A DNA stretch of 64,000 nt, from the NCBI RefSeq assembly GCF_000219805.1, contig NC_015759.1:1358479-1422478 (forward strand). Direction: 5' to 3'. The notes beneath the pieces were generated by a model. The model was not told the DNA's origin, searched no databases, and saw only the letters and a program-made list of their open reading frames with translations. The position numbers were made by a program, and so were the translations under genes. Shown one piece after another: positions 1 to 8,760 of this stretch (the first letter of the stretch is position 1; every line of letters begins with the position of its first letter). Source of the DNA: Weissella koreensis KACC 15510 (GTDB taxonomy: Bacteria; Bacillota; Bacilli; Lactobacillales; Lactobacillaceae).

Positions 1-368
1 CAGAAAAAGTTCGTGATATTCTTAAAATTGCGCAAGAACCAGTTTCCTTAGAAACGCCAATTGGTGAAGAAGATGATTCACATCTAGGTGATTTCATTGA
101 AGACAATGAAGCTGTTTCACCAGCTGATTCCGCCGCATATCAAATGTTGAAGGAACAGCTAGAATCAGTACTAGATACTCTAACTGATCGTGAAGAGAAC
201 GTCTTACGTTTGCGCTTTGGATTAGAAGATGGCCGGACTCGAACATTAGAAGAAGTTGGTAAAGTCTTTGGTGTGACGCGAGAACGAATTCGTCAAATCG
301 AAGCCAAGGCGCTTCGGAAACTTCGCCATCCAACGCGTTCAAAGCAATTACGTGATTTCTTGGACTAA
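1..368 (+). CDS. rpoD: RNA polymerase primary sigma factor, 3' end (partial)
   Basis: Only the last 121 codons are present; the gene is cut by the window edge and its frame begins at base 3. The translation contains the region 4 helix-turn-helix of the housekeeping sigma factor, with [15 protein letters not shown], then [20 protein letters not shown] and the terminal [19 protein letters not shown]. Region 4 binds the promoter -35 hexamer. The stop at 366-368 is followed by a stem-loop terminator. These motifs are nearly invariant in RpoD/SigA, so identification is secure although the N-terminal regions are not visible. Confidence 0.96.
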   Translation, partial: EKVRDILKIAQEPVSLETPIGEEDDSHLGDFIEDNEAVSPADSAAYQMLKEQLESVLDTLTDREENVLRLRFGLEDGRTRTLEEVGKVFGVTRERIRQIEAKALRKLRHPTRSKQLRDFLD

Positions 369-412
369 AATTAATTGAAAGTTTTTTATAATTAAGATTA
401 ACTTTGATAAGT

Positions 413-496
413 AAAAAGAATTATCTTGTAAGTAATATGATGAATGGGTTTCAAAATCTCATGATTTTTTATTCTTACATTAGATAATTCTTTTTT
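413..496 (+). terminator. Intrinsic terminator after rpoD
   Basis: Bases 413-432 can pair with 474-495 through a long, slightly imperfect stem (AAAAAGAATTATCT with AGATAATTCTTTTTT). The stem runs into a T-rich stretch (491-508). It separates rpoD from the heat-shock operon. The rest of the 410-base gap to hrcA holds the CIRCE operators and promoter listed separately. Confidence 0.65.
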
Positions 497-660
497 ATTT
501 TTTATTTTAAATTTTAATAATAGTGAATTATTTTATACTTTTGGTACGAAAGCCGATATTGATGATAACTTTAATTTGGTATTTTAATGGATAAAAGCCC
601 TTATTTATCAAGTAAGAACGTTAAAATTAGCATAATATGTATTGAACTATTCTAAGTGTT

Positions 661-687
661 TTGGCACTCCATAAAATCAAGTGCCAA
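661..687 (+). promoter_or_regulatory. CIRCE operator 1 (variant, HrcA site)
   Basis: TTGGCACTC - 9 bases - AAGTGCCAA matches the architecture of the CIRCE element (TTAGCACTC-N9-GAGTGCTAA), with an A-to-G change in each arm and one further change at the inner edge. The inverted repeat extends two bases outward on each side (659-689). It lies immediately upstream of the -35 hexamer, so bound HrcA would block polymerase. Confidence 0.8.
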
Positions 688-692
688 AATAG

Positions 693-720
693 TTGACATT
701 TATTTTTTTGAGTGTATTAT
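693..720 (+). promoter_or_regulatory. Heat-shock operon promoter (TTGACA / TATTAT)
   Basis: A consensus -35 TTGACA lies at 693-698 and a TATTAT -10 at 715-720, with 16-base spacing and a TG just before the -10. It sits exactly between the two CIRCE operators, consistent with sigma-A transcription repressed by HrcA. Confidence 0.75.
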
Positions 721-728
721 TATAGATG

Positions 729-755
729 TTAGCAATAAGAAAGTAAGAGTGCTAA
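729..755 (+). promoter_or_regulatory. CIRCE operator 2 (HrcA site, left arm degenerate)
   Basis: TTAGCAATA - 9 bases - GAGTGCTAA. The right arm is the perfect CIRCE consensus and the left arm has three changes. It lies just downstream of the -10, in the 5' leader of hrcA, where CIRCE usually sits. Together with the upstream copy it makes a tandem operator. Confidence 0.85.
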
Positions 756-778
756 TAACCAAGAAAGGAAAAATTGAG

Positions 779-1801
779 ATGTTAACAGAACGGCAAAGAA
801 TCATTTTAAATGCGATTATTGCTGATTACATCCGATTTGGAAAAGCTGTTGGCTCAAAAGCTTTGTTGGTTGATGTAGATCTACCGGTTAGTTCGGCGAC
901 AATTCGAAATGAGATGGCACATTTAGAGGATCAAGGATTGATTCAGAAGGAGCACGCTTCTTCTGGTCGTATTCCTTCTCAACAGGGTTATCGTTTCTAT
1001 GTTGATTATTTAATGAGAACTCACCGTCCTTCAAAAGAGGAGCGACAACAAATTTATCGCACTTTTAGTCGAAGATTTCAACAAGTTGATGATTTGTTAA
1101 TTCAGGTCACTAAATTTATGGCAAATATCACAGGATATACAGCCATTGCGTTAAAACCAGCGACTAATGACGTAAAGCTCTCGGGTTTTCAACTAATTCC
1201 AATTGATGGACAGCAAATTATGGCAGTGTTAGTGACTAGTAATGGTCAAACTGCCAGTCAAAGTTTCCGTCTTCCTAAGGAAACATCAATTGAAGAACTA
1301 AAGATAATTGTCACATATATTAATCATCAATTAGTTGGACGTCCAATTCGTGAAGCTTTACAAAGTCTGAGTGGTGATTTTCCATTAGATTTGGAGCGAA
1401 CTATTCGGTCACCTCAAGCTTTCTTGCAATTGTTTGGAGATATGCTCTCACAGGCAATTCAGGATAAGGTTTTCATTGGGGGAAGTTTGAATATAATGGA
1501 CTTTACTACTGATAGTGATTTAGGAGATATTAAGGCCTTATATCAATTGTTAGATGATCCTGAAGAAATGCATAAAATTATTGGTTCTGCGAATGAAGGA
1601 GTCTTTGTACAAATTGGCGAAGAAAATTCAGATGAGATTTTAAAACCTTATAGTTTAGTCTCAACGCGTTACCAAATACCGATGCATGGATTTGGAGAGC
1701 TAGCGATATTAGGGCCAACTAATATGCCGTATCCTAAGATTGTTACGATTCTAAATGAAGTTCGACAAGCCGTAGTAGAAGAATTACAAGAATATTATTA
1801 G
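779..1801 (+). CDS. hrcA: Heat-inducible transcription repressor HrcA
   Basis: HrcA (340 residues) represses class I heat-shock genes by binding CIRCE, and GroE normally helps keep it folded. The start is ATG 779 (MLTERQRIILNAII), preceded by the AAGAAAGGAAA ribosome site; the open frame extends further upstream across the operators, but that part would not be translated. The N-terminal winged helix includes VSSATIRNEMAHLEDQGLI and SGRIPSQQGYRFYVDYL, both hallmarks of the family. The length is typical. It is the first gene of hrcA-grpE-dnaK-dnaJ and is autoregulated through the two CIRCE sites. Confidence 0.97.
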   Translation: MLTERQRIILNAIIADYIRFGKAVGSKALLVDVDLPVSSATIRNEMAHLEDQGLIQKEHASSGRIPSQQGYRFYVDYLMRTHRPSKEERQQIYRTFSRRFQQVDDLLIQVTKFMANITGYTAIALKPATNDVKLSGFQLIPIDGQQIMAVLVTSNGQTASQSFRLPKETSIEELKIIVTYINHQLVGRPIREALQSLSGDFPLDLERTIRSPQAFLQLFGDMLSQAIQDKVFIGGSLNIMDFTTDSDLGDIKALYQLLDDPEEMHKIIGSANEGVFVQIGEENSDEILKPYSLVSTRYQIPMHGFGELAILGPTNMPYPKIVTILNEVRQAVVEELQEYY

Positions 1802-1816
1802 AAAAGAGGTGTTGGT

Positions 1817-2407
1817 ATGGCCGATAATAAGGCGGAGCAAACAGAGTCAGTTGACGAAGAGTTATTAGAACCAGTTGATGAAACAGACCATCAAACTGAT
1901 AGTGAAACAGTTGCAACCGATGCTGATGTTTCTAATGATGAAGATTCAGTGGAAGTGGATCCATTGCAAGAATTGCAAGTAAAGTACGATGCATTAGAAG
2001 ACAAATATTTGCGTACCAATGCAGAAATGCAAAATATGCAAACTCGTTTCGCAAAAGAACAGGCAACTTCATTAAAGTACGCCAATCAAAAGCTAGCTAA
2101 ATCAATTTTGCCAGCTTTAGATAATTTAGAACGGGCCATTGACGTTGAAGCCAATGATGAGTCCGCTCAAAAAATTAAGAGTGGTGTAGAAATAGTCTAC
2201 AAGAGTTTGAACAGCGCCTTGGGAGATAATGACATCAAGGCTGTCGGTGTGGTTGGTGAACCATTTGATCCTGAAATGCATCAATCAGTTCAAACTCAAC
2301 CAGCGGATGACCAACATCCGGCTGATACGATTGCTCAAGTTTTGCAAAAGGGATACTTACTAGCTGATCGGGTTGTACGACCAGCAATGGTTGTTGTTTA
2401 TAACTAA
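1817..2407 (+). CDS. grpE: Nucleotide exchange factor GrpE
   Basis: GrpE (196 residues) releases ADP from DnaK. The first 45 or so residues are acidic and low-complexity, followed by the long coiled coil (LQELQVKYDALEDKYLRTNAEMQNMQTRF). The C-terminal beta domain contains GEPFDPEMHQSV and ends RVVRPAMVVVYN, which is diagnostic. An AAGAGGTG ribosome site precedes ATG 1817, only 15 bases after hrcA, so it is in the same operon. Confidence 0.97.
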   Translation: MADNKAEQTESVDEELLEPVDETDHQTDSETVATDADVSNDEDSVEVDPLQELQVKYDALEDKYLRTNAEMQNMQTRFAKEQATSLKYANQKLAKSILPALDNLERAIDVEANDESAQKIKSGVEIVYKSLNSALGDNDIKAVGVVGEPFDPEMHQSVQTQPADDQHPADTIAQVLQKGYLLADRVVRPAMVVVYN

Positions 2408-2449
2408 TTTAAATAAAAAATTAAAAAATATAAGTCGAGGTAAATTAAT

Positions 2450-4273
2450 ATGTCAAAGATTATTGGTATTGATTTAGGAACTACAAATTCTGCTGTTGCT
2501 GTTATGGAAGGTGGAACTCCAAAAGTTATCACTAACCCAAACGGTGGACGGACAACTCCATCAGTTGTTTCATTTAAGAATGGTGAGAGCCAAGTTGGTG
2601 ATACAGCTAAGCGTCAAGCAATGACAAACCCAGATACAATTGTATCAATTAAGTCACATATGGGTGAAGATGGTTATAAAGTTACGGTAGCCGGAAAAGA
2701 TTATACTCCAGAAGAAATTTCAGCAATGATTTTGCAATACATCAAGAAGTATGCTGAAGATTATTTGGGAGAAACAGTTGATAAGGCTGTTATCACTGTT
2801 CCTGCATACTTTAACGACGCACAACGTCAAGCTACTAAGAATGCTGGTAAGATTGCTGGGTTGGAAGTTGAACGTATTATCAACGAACCAACGGCTGCAG
2901 CTTTGGCATATGGTCTTGATGATTTGACTAAGGATGAAAAAGTCTTAGTTTATGACCTTGGTGGTGGAACATTTGACGTTTCTATTCTTGAATTAGGGGA
3001 TGGAGTCTTTGAAGTTTTGTCAACATCAGGAGATACACACCTTGGTGGTGATGACTTTGACGAAAAGGTTATTGATTGGTTAGCTGAAGACTTCAAGAAC
3101 GAAAATGGTATTGATTTGAAGCAAGATGCTTTGGCTATGCAACGTTTGAAGGAAGCTGCTGAAACTGCTAAGAAGACTTTGTCACAAGCTACAGAAGCAC
3201 AAATTGATTTGCCATTTATTGCTTCATCAGATAATGGTCCTCTTCATATTCAAACAACTTTGACTCGAGCTAAGTTCAATCAATTGACACATGATCTAGT
3301 TGAACGTACTAAGGCTTCAGTTGAAACTGCTTTGAAGGATGCCGGACTATCAAATGCTGACATTGATCAAGTTATCTTGAATGGAGGATCTACTCGAATT
3401 CCTGCTGTGCAAGAATTCGTTAAGGATTTGACTGGTAAGGAACCAAATCACTCAATCAATCCAGATGAAGCGGTTGCTTTGGGAGCTGCTGTACAAGGTG
3501 GTGTTATTACTGGTGATGTTAAGGATGTCGTTTTGCTTGATGTCACACCATTAACACTTGGAATTGAAACGATGGGTGGTGTATTCACTAAGTTGATCGA
3601 TCGTAATACAACTATTCCTACTTCAAAGTCACAAGTCTTCTCAACTGCTGCTGATAACCAACCAGCCGTTGATATTCATGTTTTGCAAGGTGAGCGAGCT
3701 ATGGCCGCTGACAACAAGACATTAGGACGTTTCCAATTGGCTGATATTCCAGCTGCTCCACGTGGTGTACCACAAATTGAAGTTAAGTTTGATATTGACC
3801 GAAACGGAATTGTAACTGTTTCAGCTAAGGATCTTGGAACTCAAAAGGAACAAAAGATTACTATCCAAAATTCTGGATCATTGTCTGACGAAGAAATTGA
3901 AAAGATGATGAACGATGCTAAGGCTAATGAAGAAGCCGACAAGAAGCGTAAGGAAGAAGTTGATTTGCGCAACGATGTTGACCAATTGATTTTCTCAGCT
4001 GAGAAGACATTGGAAGATACAGGAGACAAGTTATCAGCTGATGACAAGAAGCCTGTTGAAGATGCTCTTACAGAATTGAAGTCTGCTAAGGAAGCTGATG
4101 ATCTAGATCAAATGGCTGAAAAGAAGGAAGCTTTGGAAAAAGTTTCTCAAGAGTTAGCAGTTAAGTTGTATCAACAAGCAGCTCCTGAACAAGGTGCTGA
4201 AGGGTCTGAAGATAAGGCCGATGATAATACTGTTGATGGTGATTTCGAAGACGTTTCTGACGATAAAAAGTAA
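2450..4273 (+). CDS. dnaK: Molecular chaperone DnaK (Hsp70)
   Basis: A 607-residue Hsp70. The ATPase domain starts [19 protein letters not shown] and carries the phosphate-2 motif [12 protein letters not shown]. The substrate domain follows with the [17 protein letters not shown] linker, and the tail is acidic ([17 protein letters not shown]). It works with GrpE and DnaJ, encoded on either side. The Gram-positive form lacks the insertion present in the ATPase domain of proteobacterial DnaK. Codon use is strongly biased (TTG for Leu, CAA for Gln, AAG for Lys), as expected for high expression. Confidence 0.98.
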   Translation: MSKIIGIDLGTTNSAVAVMEGGTPKVITNPNGGRTTPSVVSFKNGESQVGDTAKRQAMTNPDTIVSIKSHMGEDGYKVTVAGKDYTPEEISAMILQYIKKYAEDYLGETVDKAVITVPAYFNDAQRQATKNAGKIAGLEVERIINEPTAAALAYGLDDLTKDEKVLVYDLGGGTFDVSILELGDGVFEVLSTSGDTHLGGDDFDEKVIDWLAEDFKNENGIDLKQDALAMQRLKEAAETAKKTLSQATEAQIDLPFIASSDNGPLHIQTTLTRAKFNQLTHDLVERTKASVETALKDAGLSNADIDQVILNGGSTRIPAVQEFVKDLTGKEPNHSINPDEAVALGAAVQGGVITGDVKDVVLLDVTPLTLGIETMGGVFTKLIDRNTTIPTSKSQVFSTAADNQPAVDIHVLQGERAMAADNKTLGRFQLADIPAAPRGVPQIEVKFDIDRNGIVTVSAKDLGTQKEQKITIQNSGSLSDEEIEKMMNDAKANEEADKKRKEEVDLRNDVDQLIFSAEKTLEDTGDKLSADDKKPVEDALTELKSAKEADDLDQMAEKKEALEKVSQELAVKLYQQAAPEQGAEGSEDKADDNTVDGDFEDVSDDKK

Positions 4274-4305
4274 TTGAAATTACTCTCGTGAGGACGTTTA
4301 CCATT

Positions 4306-4331
4306 AAGAATGGGGTTTGTGCCCTTTTCTT
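4306..4331 (+). other. Intercistronic hairpin between dnaK and dnaJ
   Basis: AAGAATGGG (4306-4314) can pair with CCCTTTTCTT (4322-4331) around a short loop and a small internal mismatch. No uninterrupted T-run follows (TATACATAAA), so it looks more like a processing or attenuation hairpin that could lower dnaJ relative to dnaK than a full terminator. The prediction is by eye. Confidence 0.35.
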
Positions 4332-4369
4332 ATACATAAAAAATAAAAAAATGGAGGCGGGTTTTCCTC

Positions 4370-5290
4370 ATGAACAACACAGATTTATATGAAACGTTAG
4401 GACTTGATAAGAATGCATCGCAAGATGATATAAAAAAGGCTTATCGAAAATTGTCGAAAAAATATCATCCAGATATTAATAAAGAACCAGGTGCCGAAGA
4501 TACCTATAAAAAAGTTCAAGATGCTTATGAAACTTTAGGTGATGAAAAGAAGCGTGCATCATATGACCAATTTGGGACGACTGGTGACCAACAAGGATTT
4601 GGTGGTCAAGGTGGTTTCGGTGGTGGATTTGGTGGCCAAGGTGGTTATTCTGATTTTGGTGATATATTTAGTCAAATGTTCGGCGGGGCCTTTGATCCTA
4701 ATCGGCCTCGACAAGGGTCTGATTTACAATACCGTCTTAATTTAACATTTGAAGAAGCTATTGCTGGTTTAGATACTGAAATCGAATATAACCGCACTGG
4801 ATCAAATGGTCAAAGTGAACATAAGAAGGTTAAAGTAACAGTTCCAGCTGGAATTGATGACGGCCAACAAATGCGCATGAGTGGTTACGGTGAAGCTGGA
4901 TCAAATGGTGGGCCTTTTGGAGATCTTTTCGTTGTATTCCATGTGGCTGCATCTAAGGATGGCTTTGAACGAGATGGAGCAGATGTTTACTTAGAACAAC
5001 CACTTGATTTTGCAACAGCAACCCTTGGTGGTGAAATTCTGGTGAAGACGGTTCATGGGGAAGCTAAGTTGAAAATACCAGCTGGTACAGCGAATGGAAA
5101 ACGTTTCCGTTTACGTGGAAAAGGAGCCCCTCGCCTACAAGGATCTGGTTATGGTGATCAATATGTTGTAGTTTATATTGATGTTCCGACTAAGTTAACC
5201 CGCGACCAACAAGATGCTTTGAAGAAATTCCAAAATGCGATGAATGGCGAAGAAACAAAGTTAGATAAAATTAAGAAAAAATTTCAATAA
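4370..5290 (+). CDS. dnaJ: DnaJ-type co-chaperone lacking the zinc-finger domain
   Basis: This J-domain protein (306 residues) stimulates DnaK ATPase. The J domain is residues 4-68, with the HPD signature in [13 protein letters not shown] Gly/Phe-rich linker follows at about 75-105. The two C-terminal beta domains begin at [16 protein letters not shown] and contain [18 protein letters not shown] and [21 protein letters not shown]. There are no CxxCxGxG repeats; in fact I see no cysteine at all, so this is a class B (CbpA-like) architecture in the dnaJ operon position. Canonical DnaJ is about 375 residues. ATG 4370 follows a GGAGGCGGG ribosome site. Confidence 0.93.
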   Translation: MNNTDLYETLGLDKNASQDDIKKAYRKLSKKYHPDINKEPGAEDTYKKVQDAYETLGDEKKRASYDQFGTTGDQQGFGGQGGFGGGFGGQGGYSDFGDIFSQMFGGAFDPNRPRQGSDLQYRLNLTFEEAIAGLDTEIEYNRTGSNGQSEHKKVKVTVPAGIDDGQQMRMSGYGEAGSNGGPFGDLFVVFHVAASKDGFERDGADVYLEQPLDFATATLGGEILVKTVHGEAKLKIPAGTANGKRFRLRGKGAPRLQGSGYGDQYVVVYIDVPTKLTRDQQDALKKFQNAMNGEETKLDKIKKKFQ

Positions 5291-5321
5291 ATCTCTTAAT
5301 AAAAAATTAATATTTAAAGTT

Positions 5322-5355
5322 AAAGAAGTAGGTCTAATAGCCTACTTCTTTTTTT
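5322..5355 (+). terminator. Intrinsic terminator of the heat-shock operon
   Basis: AAGAAGTAGG (5323-5332) pairs perfectly with CCTACTTCTT (5341-5350) around an 8-base loop, and a T-run continues through 5355. It is a textbook rho-independent terminator. Confidence 0.9.
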
Positions 5356-5479
5356 AATGTGTGTTTATCGCAGTTCATAATTTATATTTTATAAACATTT
5401 AGGTATAATTATTATTAATATATATGTTTTACTTAATTGATATGTTGTAATCAAATGATCAAAATAAGATATTAAAAGA

Positions 5480-5508
5480 TTGACGAGATTAGACAAAAAA
5501 TAGATAAT
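5480..5508 (+). promoter_or_regulatory. Sigma-A promoter for the 5522 transcription unit
   Basis: TTGACG at 5480-5485 and GATAAT at 5503-5508 are separated by 17 bases, shortly upstream of the ribosome site GAAGGA and ATG 5522. Confidence 0.6.
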
Positions 5509-5521
5509 ATGAAGGATAGTT

Positions 5522-5794
5522 ATGAATTTATCACAATTAAGGGCATCAACATTAGCAATGCCTGAACAATATCAAATTATGGTGCGTAATCATGATATCG
5601 TTTTACCAGCGATATCACTTGAAATAGATCAAAAACAAATTAAAATTAAAACACAAATGGAAGGCCAACTAATATTGAGGGACTTACGTAATTTAAACGG
5701 TTGGGATCAAAGCAAGTTAATATTCGAGGTTGATCAAAAAATGCATTCAGTTTTTGGTTATCGTGTTAATGGAATACAATTAATTTTAGGGTAG
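5522..5794 (+). CDS. Hypothetical protein, 90 residues
   Basis: I do not recognise this protein. It is soluble with no signal peptide or membrane segment, and its pattern of alternating hydrophobic residues (QKQIKIKTQMEGQLILRDL) suggests a small beta-rich fold. A GAAGGA site lies upstream of ATG 5522, and a convincing promoter (5480-5508) follows the previous operon's terminator. The next gene begins 10 bases after its stop, so the two are probably cotranscribed. Confidence 0.7.
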   Translation: MNLSQLRASTLAMPEQYQIMVRNHDIVLPAISLEIDQKQIKIKTQMEGQLILRDLRNLNGWDQSKLIFEVDQKMHSVFGYRVNGIQLILG

Positions 5795-5804
5795 GTATTA
5801 AAAC

Positions 5805-6578
5805 TTGAAAAAGAAGAGATGGTGGCTGATTGGAATTGCTGCAATTATTTTATTATTAATTATTGGAATTGCTATAGCAAAATTCACTCACAAAAATAAT
5901 GATAGTCAGAATCAAGGACAAATTAAGACAAGCCAGAAGATAAATGAAGATTCAATTAAACCGTTACAAGATGGGGCTAAGCATAAGACAAATAAAAGGA
6001 CTTATGAAGTTTCTAAGAACGATAGTAACTCTGACCAATATGTTGCAAGTGGAAATTTAACTAAGCCGGGGCAATATAGTATCAGTCCTGCTGGAAATCG
6101 AAGTGAATTACAACAAATAAACGCCAATCCTGATCAACAATTAATGGATTCTGAGGTGAGTTATACTTTAAATAAGATAAAGGTACAATTAAATCAACCA
6201 AAAACAGATGAAGCCTTACAAATGGCAAGGATGGCATTGAATGATCGTAGTATTGATGGTGACTATCAGACCTTAATACTTAATTATTCAATCACTAATA
6301 AAACTAACCGAATCATTCAAACGGACGGTGTAAAGGAAGTTGAATTATCATCAAACGATGTGGTGACTGTTCAAAGTGGTTTGGATAATGATGCGAAGTT
6401 GAGTCAAAAAATGATTCAACCAGGAGAAACTGTAGAAACTTTTGCAACTATTTTAGTTGGAAAAGACGGTCAAGAAAAACAAATCTTAAATCGAGCAACC
6501 ATCGCTTTTGCACCGGTATTAGATCAAAACCAAAATGTTATTACTAGTGACTCGCAAAAAATGACTGCTAAGTTTTAA
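5805..6578 (+). CDS. Membrane-anchored extracellular protein, DUF5067-like
   Basis: The protein (257 residues) starts with an unusual TTG codon (MKKKRWWLIGIAA). A single N-terminal transmembrane segment at about residues 7-26 is followed by a polar linker rich in Asn, Lys and Gln. The globular C-terminal half (from about residue 118) has the look of the Ig-like DUF4352/DUF5067 domain of exported Gram-positive proteins: YQTLILNYSITNKTNRIIQ, then GETVETFATILVG, and ATIAFAPVLDQ. There is no lipobox cysteine, so it is probably anchored by the helix. The function is unknown and the family assignment is by resemblance. Confidence 0.65.
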   Translation: MKKKRWWLIGIAAIILLLIIGIAIAKFTHKNNDSQNQGQIKTSQKINEDSIKPLQDGAKHKTNKRTYEVSKNDSNSDQYVASGNLTKPGQYSISPAGNRSELQQINANPDQQLMDSEVSYTLNKIKVQLNQPKTDEALQMARMALNDRSIDGDYQTLILNYSITNKTNRIIQTDGVKEVELSSNDVVTVQSGLDNDAKLSQKMIQPGETVETFATILVGKDGQEKQILNRATIAFAPVLDQNQNVITSDSQKMTAKF

Positions 6579-6631
6579 AGTAAACTTAACAAGATAAAAA
6601 GTTTGAATAGGGAAGGATGATTAGGTAAGTT

Positions 6632-7264
6632 ATGAGAAAAAATTCTTTATATGTTTTTTCAAAACGATTTGTTGATATTTCGGTTTCACTTTTTGCTTTG
6701 ATTATGTTGTCACCACTTTTTCTAATCGTTACTTGTTTTTATCTCTTTGGACTTAATCGAGGACCAGTTTTCTATAAACAAACGCGAATTGGTGAATATG
6801 GAAAACCATTTAAAATTTATAAATTTCGTTCGATGGTTGTTGGTGCTGAAGAACGTCTTTATGAAAATCCAGTTCTTTATAAAAAATTTGTTGATAATGG
6901 CTATAAATTACCAATTGGTGAAGACCCTCGAATTACTCGTTTTGGTGCTTTTATTCGTAAAACAAGTATTGATGAGATGCCTCAATTTTTAAATATTTTA
7001 ATTGGTGATATGACTGTGATTGGGCCACGCCCGATTGTTCCCTCTGAACTTCATGAATATGAGACGGTTGAGCGGATTAATAAATTATTGTCAGTGAGAC
7101 CAGGTGCAATGGGATTATGGCAAGGAAGTGGGCGTAGTAATATTCAATATCCACAACGTGCTGATATTGAATTACAATATATTGATAATCAAAGTCAATG
7201 GTTTGATTTTGTTGTCCTATTTAAAAATTTTGTGGCTATTTGTACAGCGCGTGGAGCACAGTAG
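6632..7264 (+). CDS. Undecaprenyl-phosphate sugar-phosphate transferase (priming glycosyltransferase)
   Basis: The enzyme (210 residues) moves a sugar-1-phosphate onto undecaprenyl phosphate to start a cell-surface polysaccharide or glycan. It begins with a membrane re-entrant helix (residues about 10-38, KRFVDISVSLFALIMLSPLF). The catalytic core has FYKQTRIGEYGKPFKIYKFRSM, then DPRITRFGAFIRKTSIDEMPQ and the signature IGDMTVIGPRP. This is the short PglC/WbaP-C-terminal form of the bacterial sugar transferase family (PF02397). No other polysaccharide polymerase or flippase genes adjoin it, so the sugar and pathway cannot be told from context. Confidence 0.9.
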   Translation: MRKNSLYVFSKRFVDISVSLFALIMLSPLFLIVTCFYLFGLNRGPVFYKQTRIGEYGKPFKIYKFRSMVVGAEERLYENPVLYKKFVDNGYKLPIGEDPRITRFGAFIRKTSIDEMPQFLNILIGDMTVIGPRPIVPSELHEYETVERINKLLSVRPGAMGLWQGSGRSNIQYPQRADIELQYIDNQSQWFDFVVLFKNFVAICTARGAQ

Positions 7265-7285
7265 GATAAATTAAAAAAATTAATG

Positions 7286-7325
7286 AATAAAATGGCTTGG
7301 ATTAATCAAATCCGTGCCCTTTTAT
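7286..7325 (+). terminator. Stem-loop terminator after the sugar transferase
   Basis: AATAAAATGGC-TTGGATT pairs imperfectly with AAATCCG-TGCCCTTTTATT around the tetraloop AATC, and a T-rich stretch follows. The ribosome site of the next gene starts directly downstream (GGAGG, 7330-7334), so some readthrough into the MFS gene is possible. Confidence 0.6.
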
Positions 7326-7342
7326 TTTAGGAGGAATTCAAG

Positions 7343-8551
7343 TTGGAAATGGAAACAAAAAAACAGAATTTTAGTTGGCCGTTATTGGGGTCGAATTTTG
7401 CCTCAGTTTTTGGCGAAGGGATTTACCGTTTTGCTTTGAACTGGTTTTTAGTAGCTAGTTTTGGTAATGCAAAAATTTTAGGTTGGTTAACAGGTTTTGG
7501 ATTTGTGGTATTTATGATTTGCGACCTGATAGTTGGGATTTTATTGGATCGATATAATCGTAAAATGTTATTAGCGGGTGCAGATTTAGTTGGTGGTATT
7601 ATTATATTATTGCTGTCATTTTTCTTGAATCCTGATAATCCGCAAATCTGGCTTTTATTTGCGGTAACCTTTGTCTTGAATGTTGATATATCATTTGCAT
7701 ATCCAGCGGGACGGACGCTTTTACCCGATGTCATTAAGGCCAATCGAGTGCCACGATTTAATGCTATGATTAGTATGGCTTTTACCTTGGGTCAGGCTTT
7801 AGGACCAATGGCTGGAGGAGTTTTACTCTCATTAAATTGGATTAATTTTAAAGATTTTTTGTTAATTTATAGTGGGCTTTTGATTTTAACAGCTGGAATT
7901 AATTCCTTGATTAAATATCATCCAGAAAAAGTTGCTAAAAATCATCAACCAATGTTTAAAGGGATTGTTGAAGGTTATCATTATGTTTTCAATACACCAA
8001 AATTACTAGAATCGATGTTGTTAGCCATGTGGTCAAACTTCTTTTCGGAAGGATTTGTGGTGGCAACTCCATATTTAGTACAAAAAGTTTATGGTGGGGA
8101 TGCAAAAATTTATTCTGGAATGTTATCTTTGGCAGCAATAGCGGGCTTAATCATGGGGATTTGGTTAGCGCGGGCGCCAAAATTTAATCGATTGCAAACT
8201 TTATATCTTGACCTATCTATTTTAGGTGTTGTTTATATTTTAGCAGCGGTTTTCCCATATTTACCGGTTTTGACCGTTTTGGTAATTGCTGCAGGGGCTG
8301 TACGAGCTTCTGTCACGATTAAAATTAATACAGTCAATCAACAGGAAAGTAATCCTAAATTCTTAGGTCGAGTGATGAGTATCTCGTTTTTCTCAATTGA
8401 TTTATGGGTACCTATGATTGTGATTTTAGTAGGTTATATGGTGGAACCATTCGGATCAAAGATTCTTTATATCTTCGGAGGATTGATGTTATTTGGAATC
8501 TGGACGATCCATTGGCTCATTAAGCATAAAAAACAAGCAAGCTTAAATTAA
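7343..8551 (+). CDS. Major facilitator superfamily transporter
   Basis: This is a polytopic membrane protein (402 residues) with about 12 hydrophobic segments. The MFS loop motif is seen as LLDRYNRKMLLAGADL after the second segment. It resembles the MFS_3/enterobactin-exporter-like group of drug or macrolide efflux proteins (start region SNFASVFGEGIYRFALNWF). The probable start is TTG 7343, preceded by a strong GGAGG at 7330-7334; ATG 7349 two codons later is the alternative. The substrate cannot be inferred. Confidence 0.85.
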   Translation: MEMETKKQNFSWPLLGSNFASVFGEGIYRFALNWFLVASFGNAKILGWLTGFGFVVFMICDLIVGILLDRYNRKMLLAGADLVGGIIILLLSFFLNPDNPQIWLLFAVTFVLNVDISFAYPAGRTLLPDVIKANRVPRFNAMISMAFTLGQALGPMAGGVLLSLNWINFKDFLLIYSGLLILTAGINSLIKYHPEKVAKNHQPMFKGIVEGYHYVFNTPKLLESMLLAMWSNFFSEGFVVATPYLVQKVYGGDAKIYSGMLSLAAIAGLIMGIWLARAPKFNRLQTLYLDLSILGVVYILAAVFPYLPVLTVLVIAAGAVRASVTIKINTVNQQESNPKFLGRVMSISFFSIDLWVPMIVILVGYMVEPFGSKILYIFGGLMLFGIWTIHWLIKHKKQASLN

Positions 8552-8565
8552 TTCTTAATTATAAA

Positions 8566-8607
8566 TTGTCATCGTCTTGTGCTTAGCATAAAATGGTGAC
8601 TTTTTTT
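8566..8607 (+). terminator. Terminator after the MFS gene
   Basis: GTCATC (8568-8573) pairs with GGTGAC (8595-8600), with an inner TGC/GCA pairing, and a run of seven T follows (8601-8607). Confidence 0.65.
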
Positions 8608-8760
8608 GAATATTTAAAAATAGTATCAATATTTTAAGCTTTTATTGTTTAACTTAGCGAAATATTAGTATTTAACAGACTTAAAGTATTGATATTGAAC
8701 GATAAAATTTGATAAAATGATAAACAGTATATTTATAACATCTAAATGGGGGCGATGTTT

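Noticed and set aside
94..342. Minus-strand frame over the rpoD end
   Set aside because: It is fully antisense to conserved sigma region 4 coding sequence.
656..778. N-terminal extension of HrcA by 41 codons
   Set aside because: It would translate across the promoter and both CIRCE operators, and HrcA proteins start at MLTERQ; ATG 779 has a proper ribosome site.
5805..6578. Lipoprotein call for the DUF5067-like protein
   Set aside because: No cysteine follows the hydrophobic segment, so there is no lipobox; a plain membrane anchor fits better.
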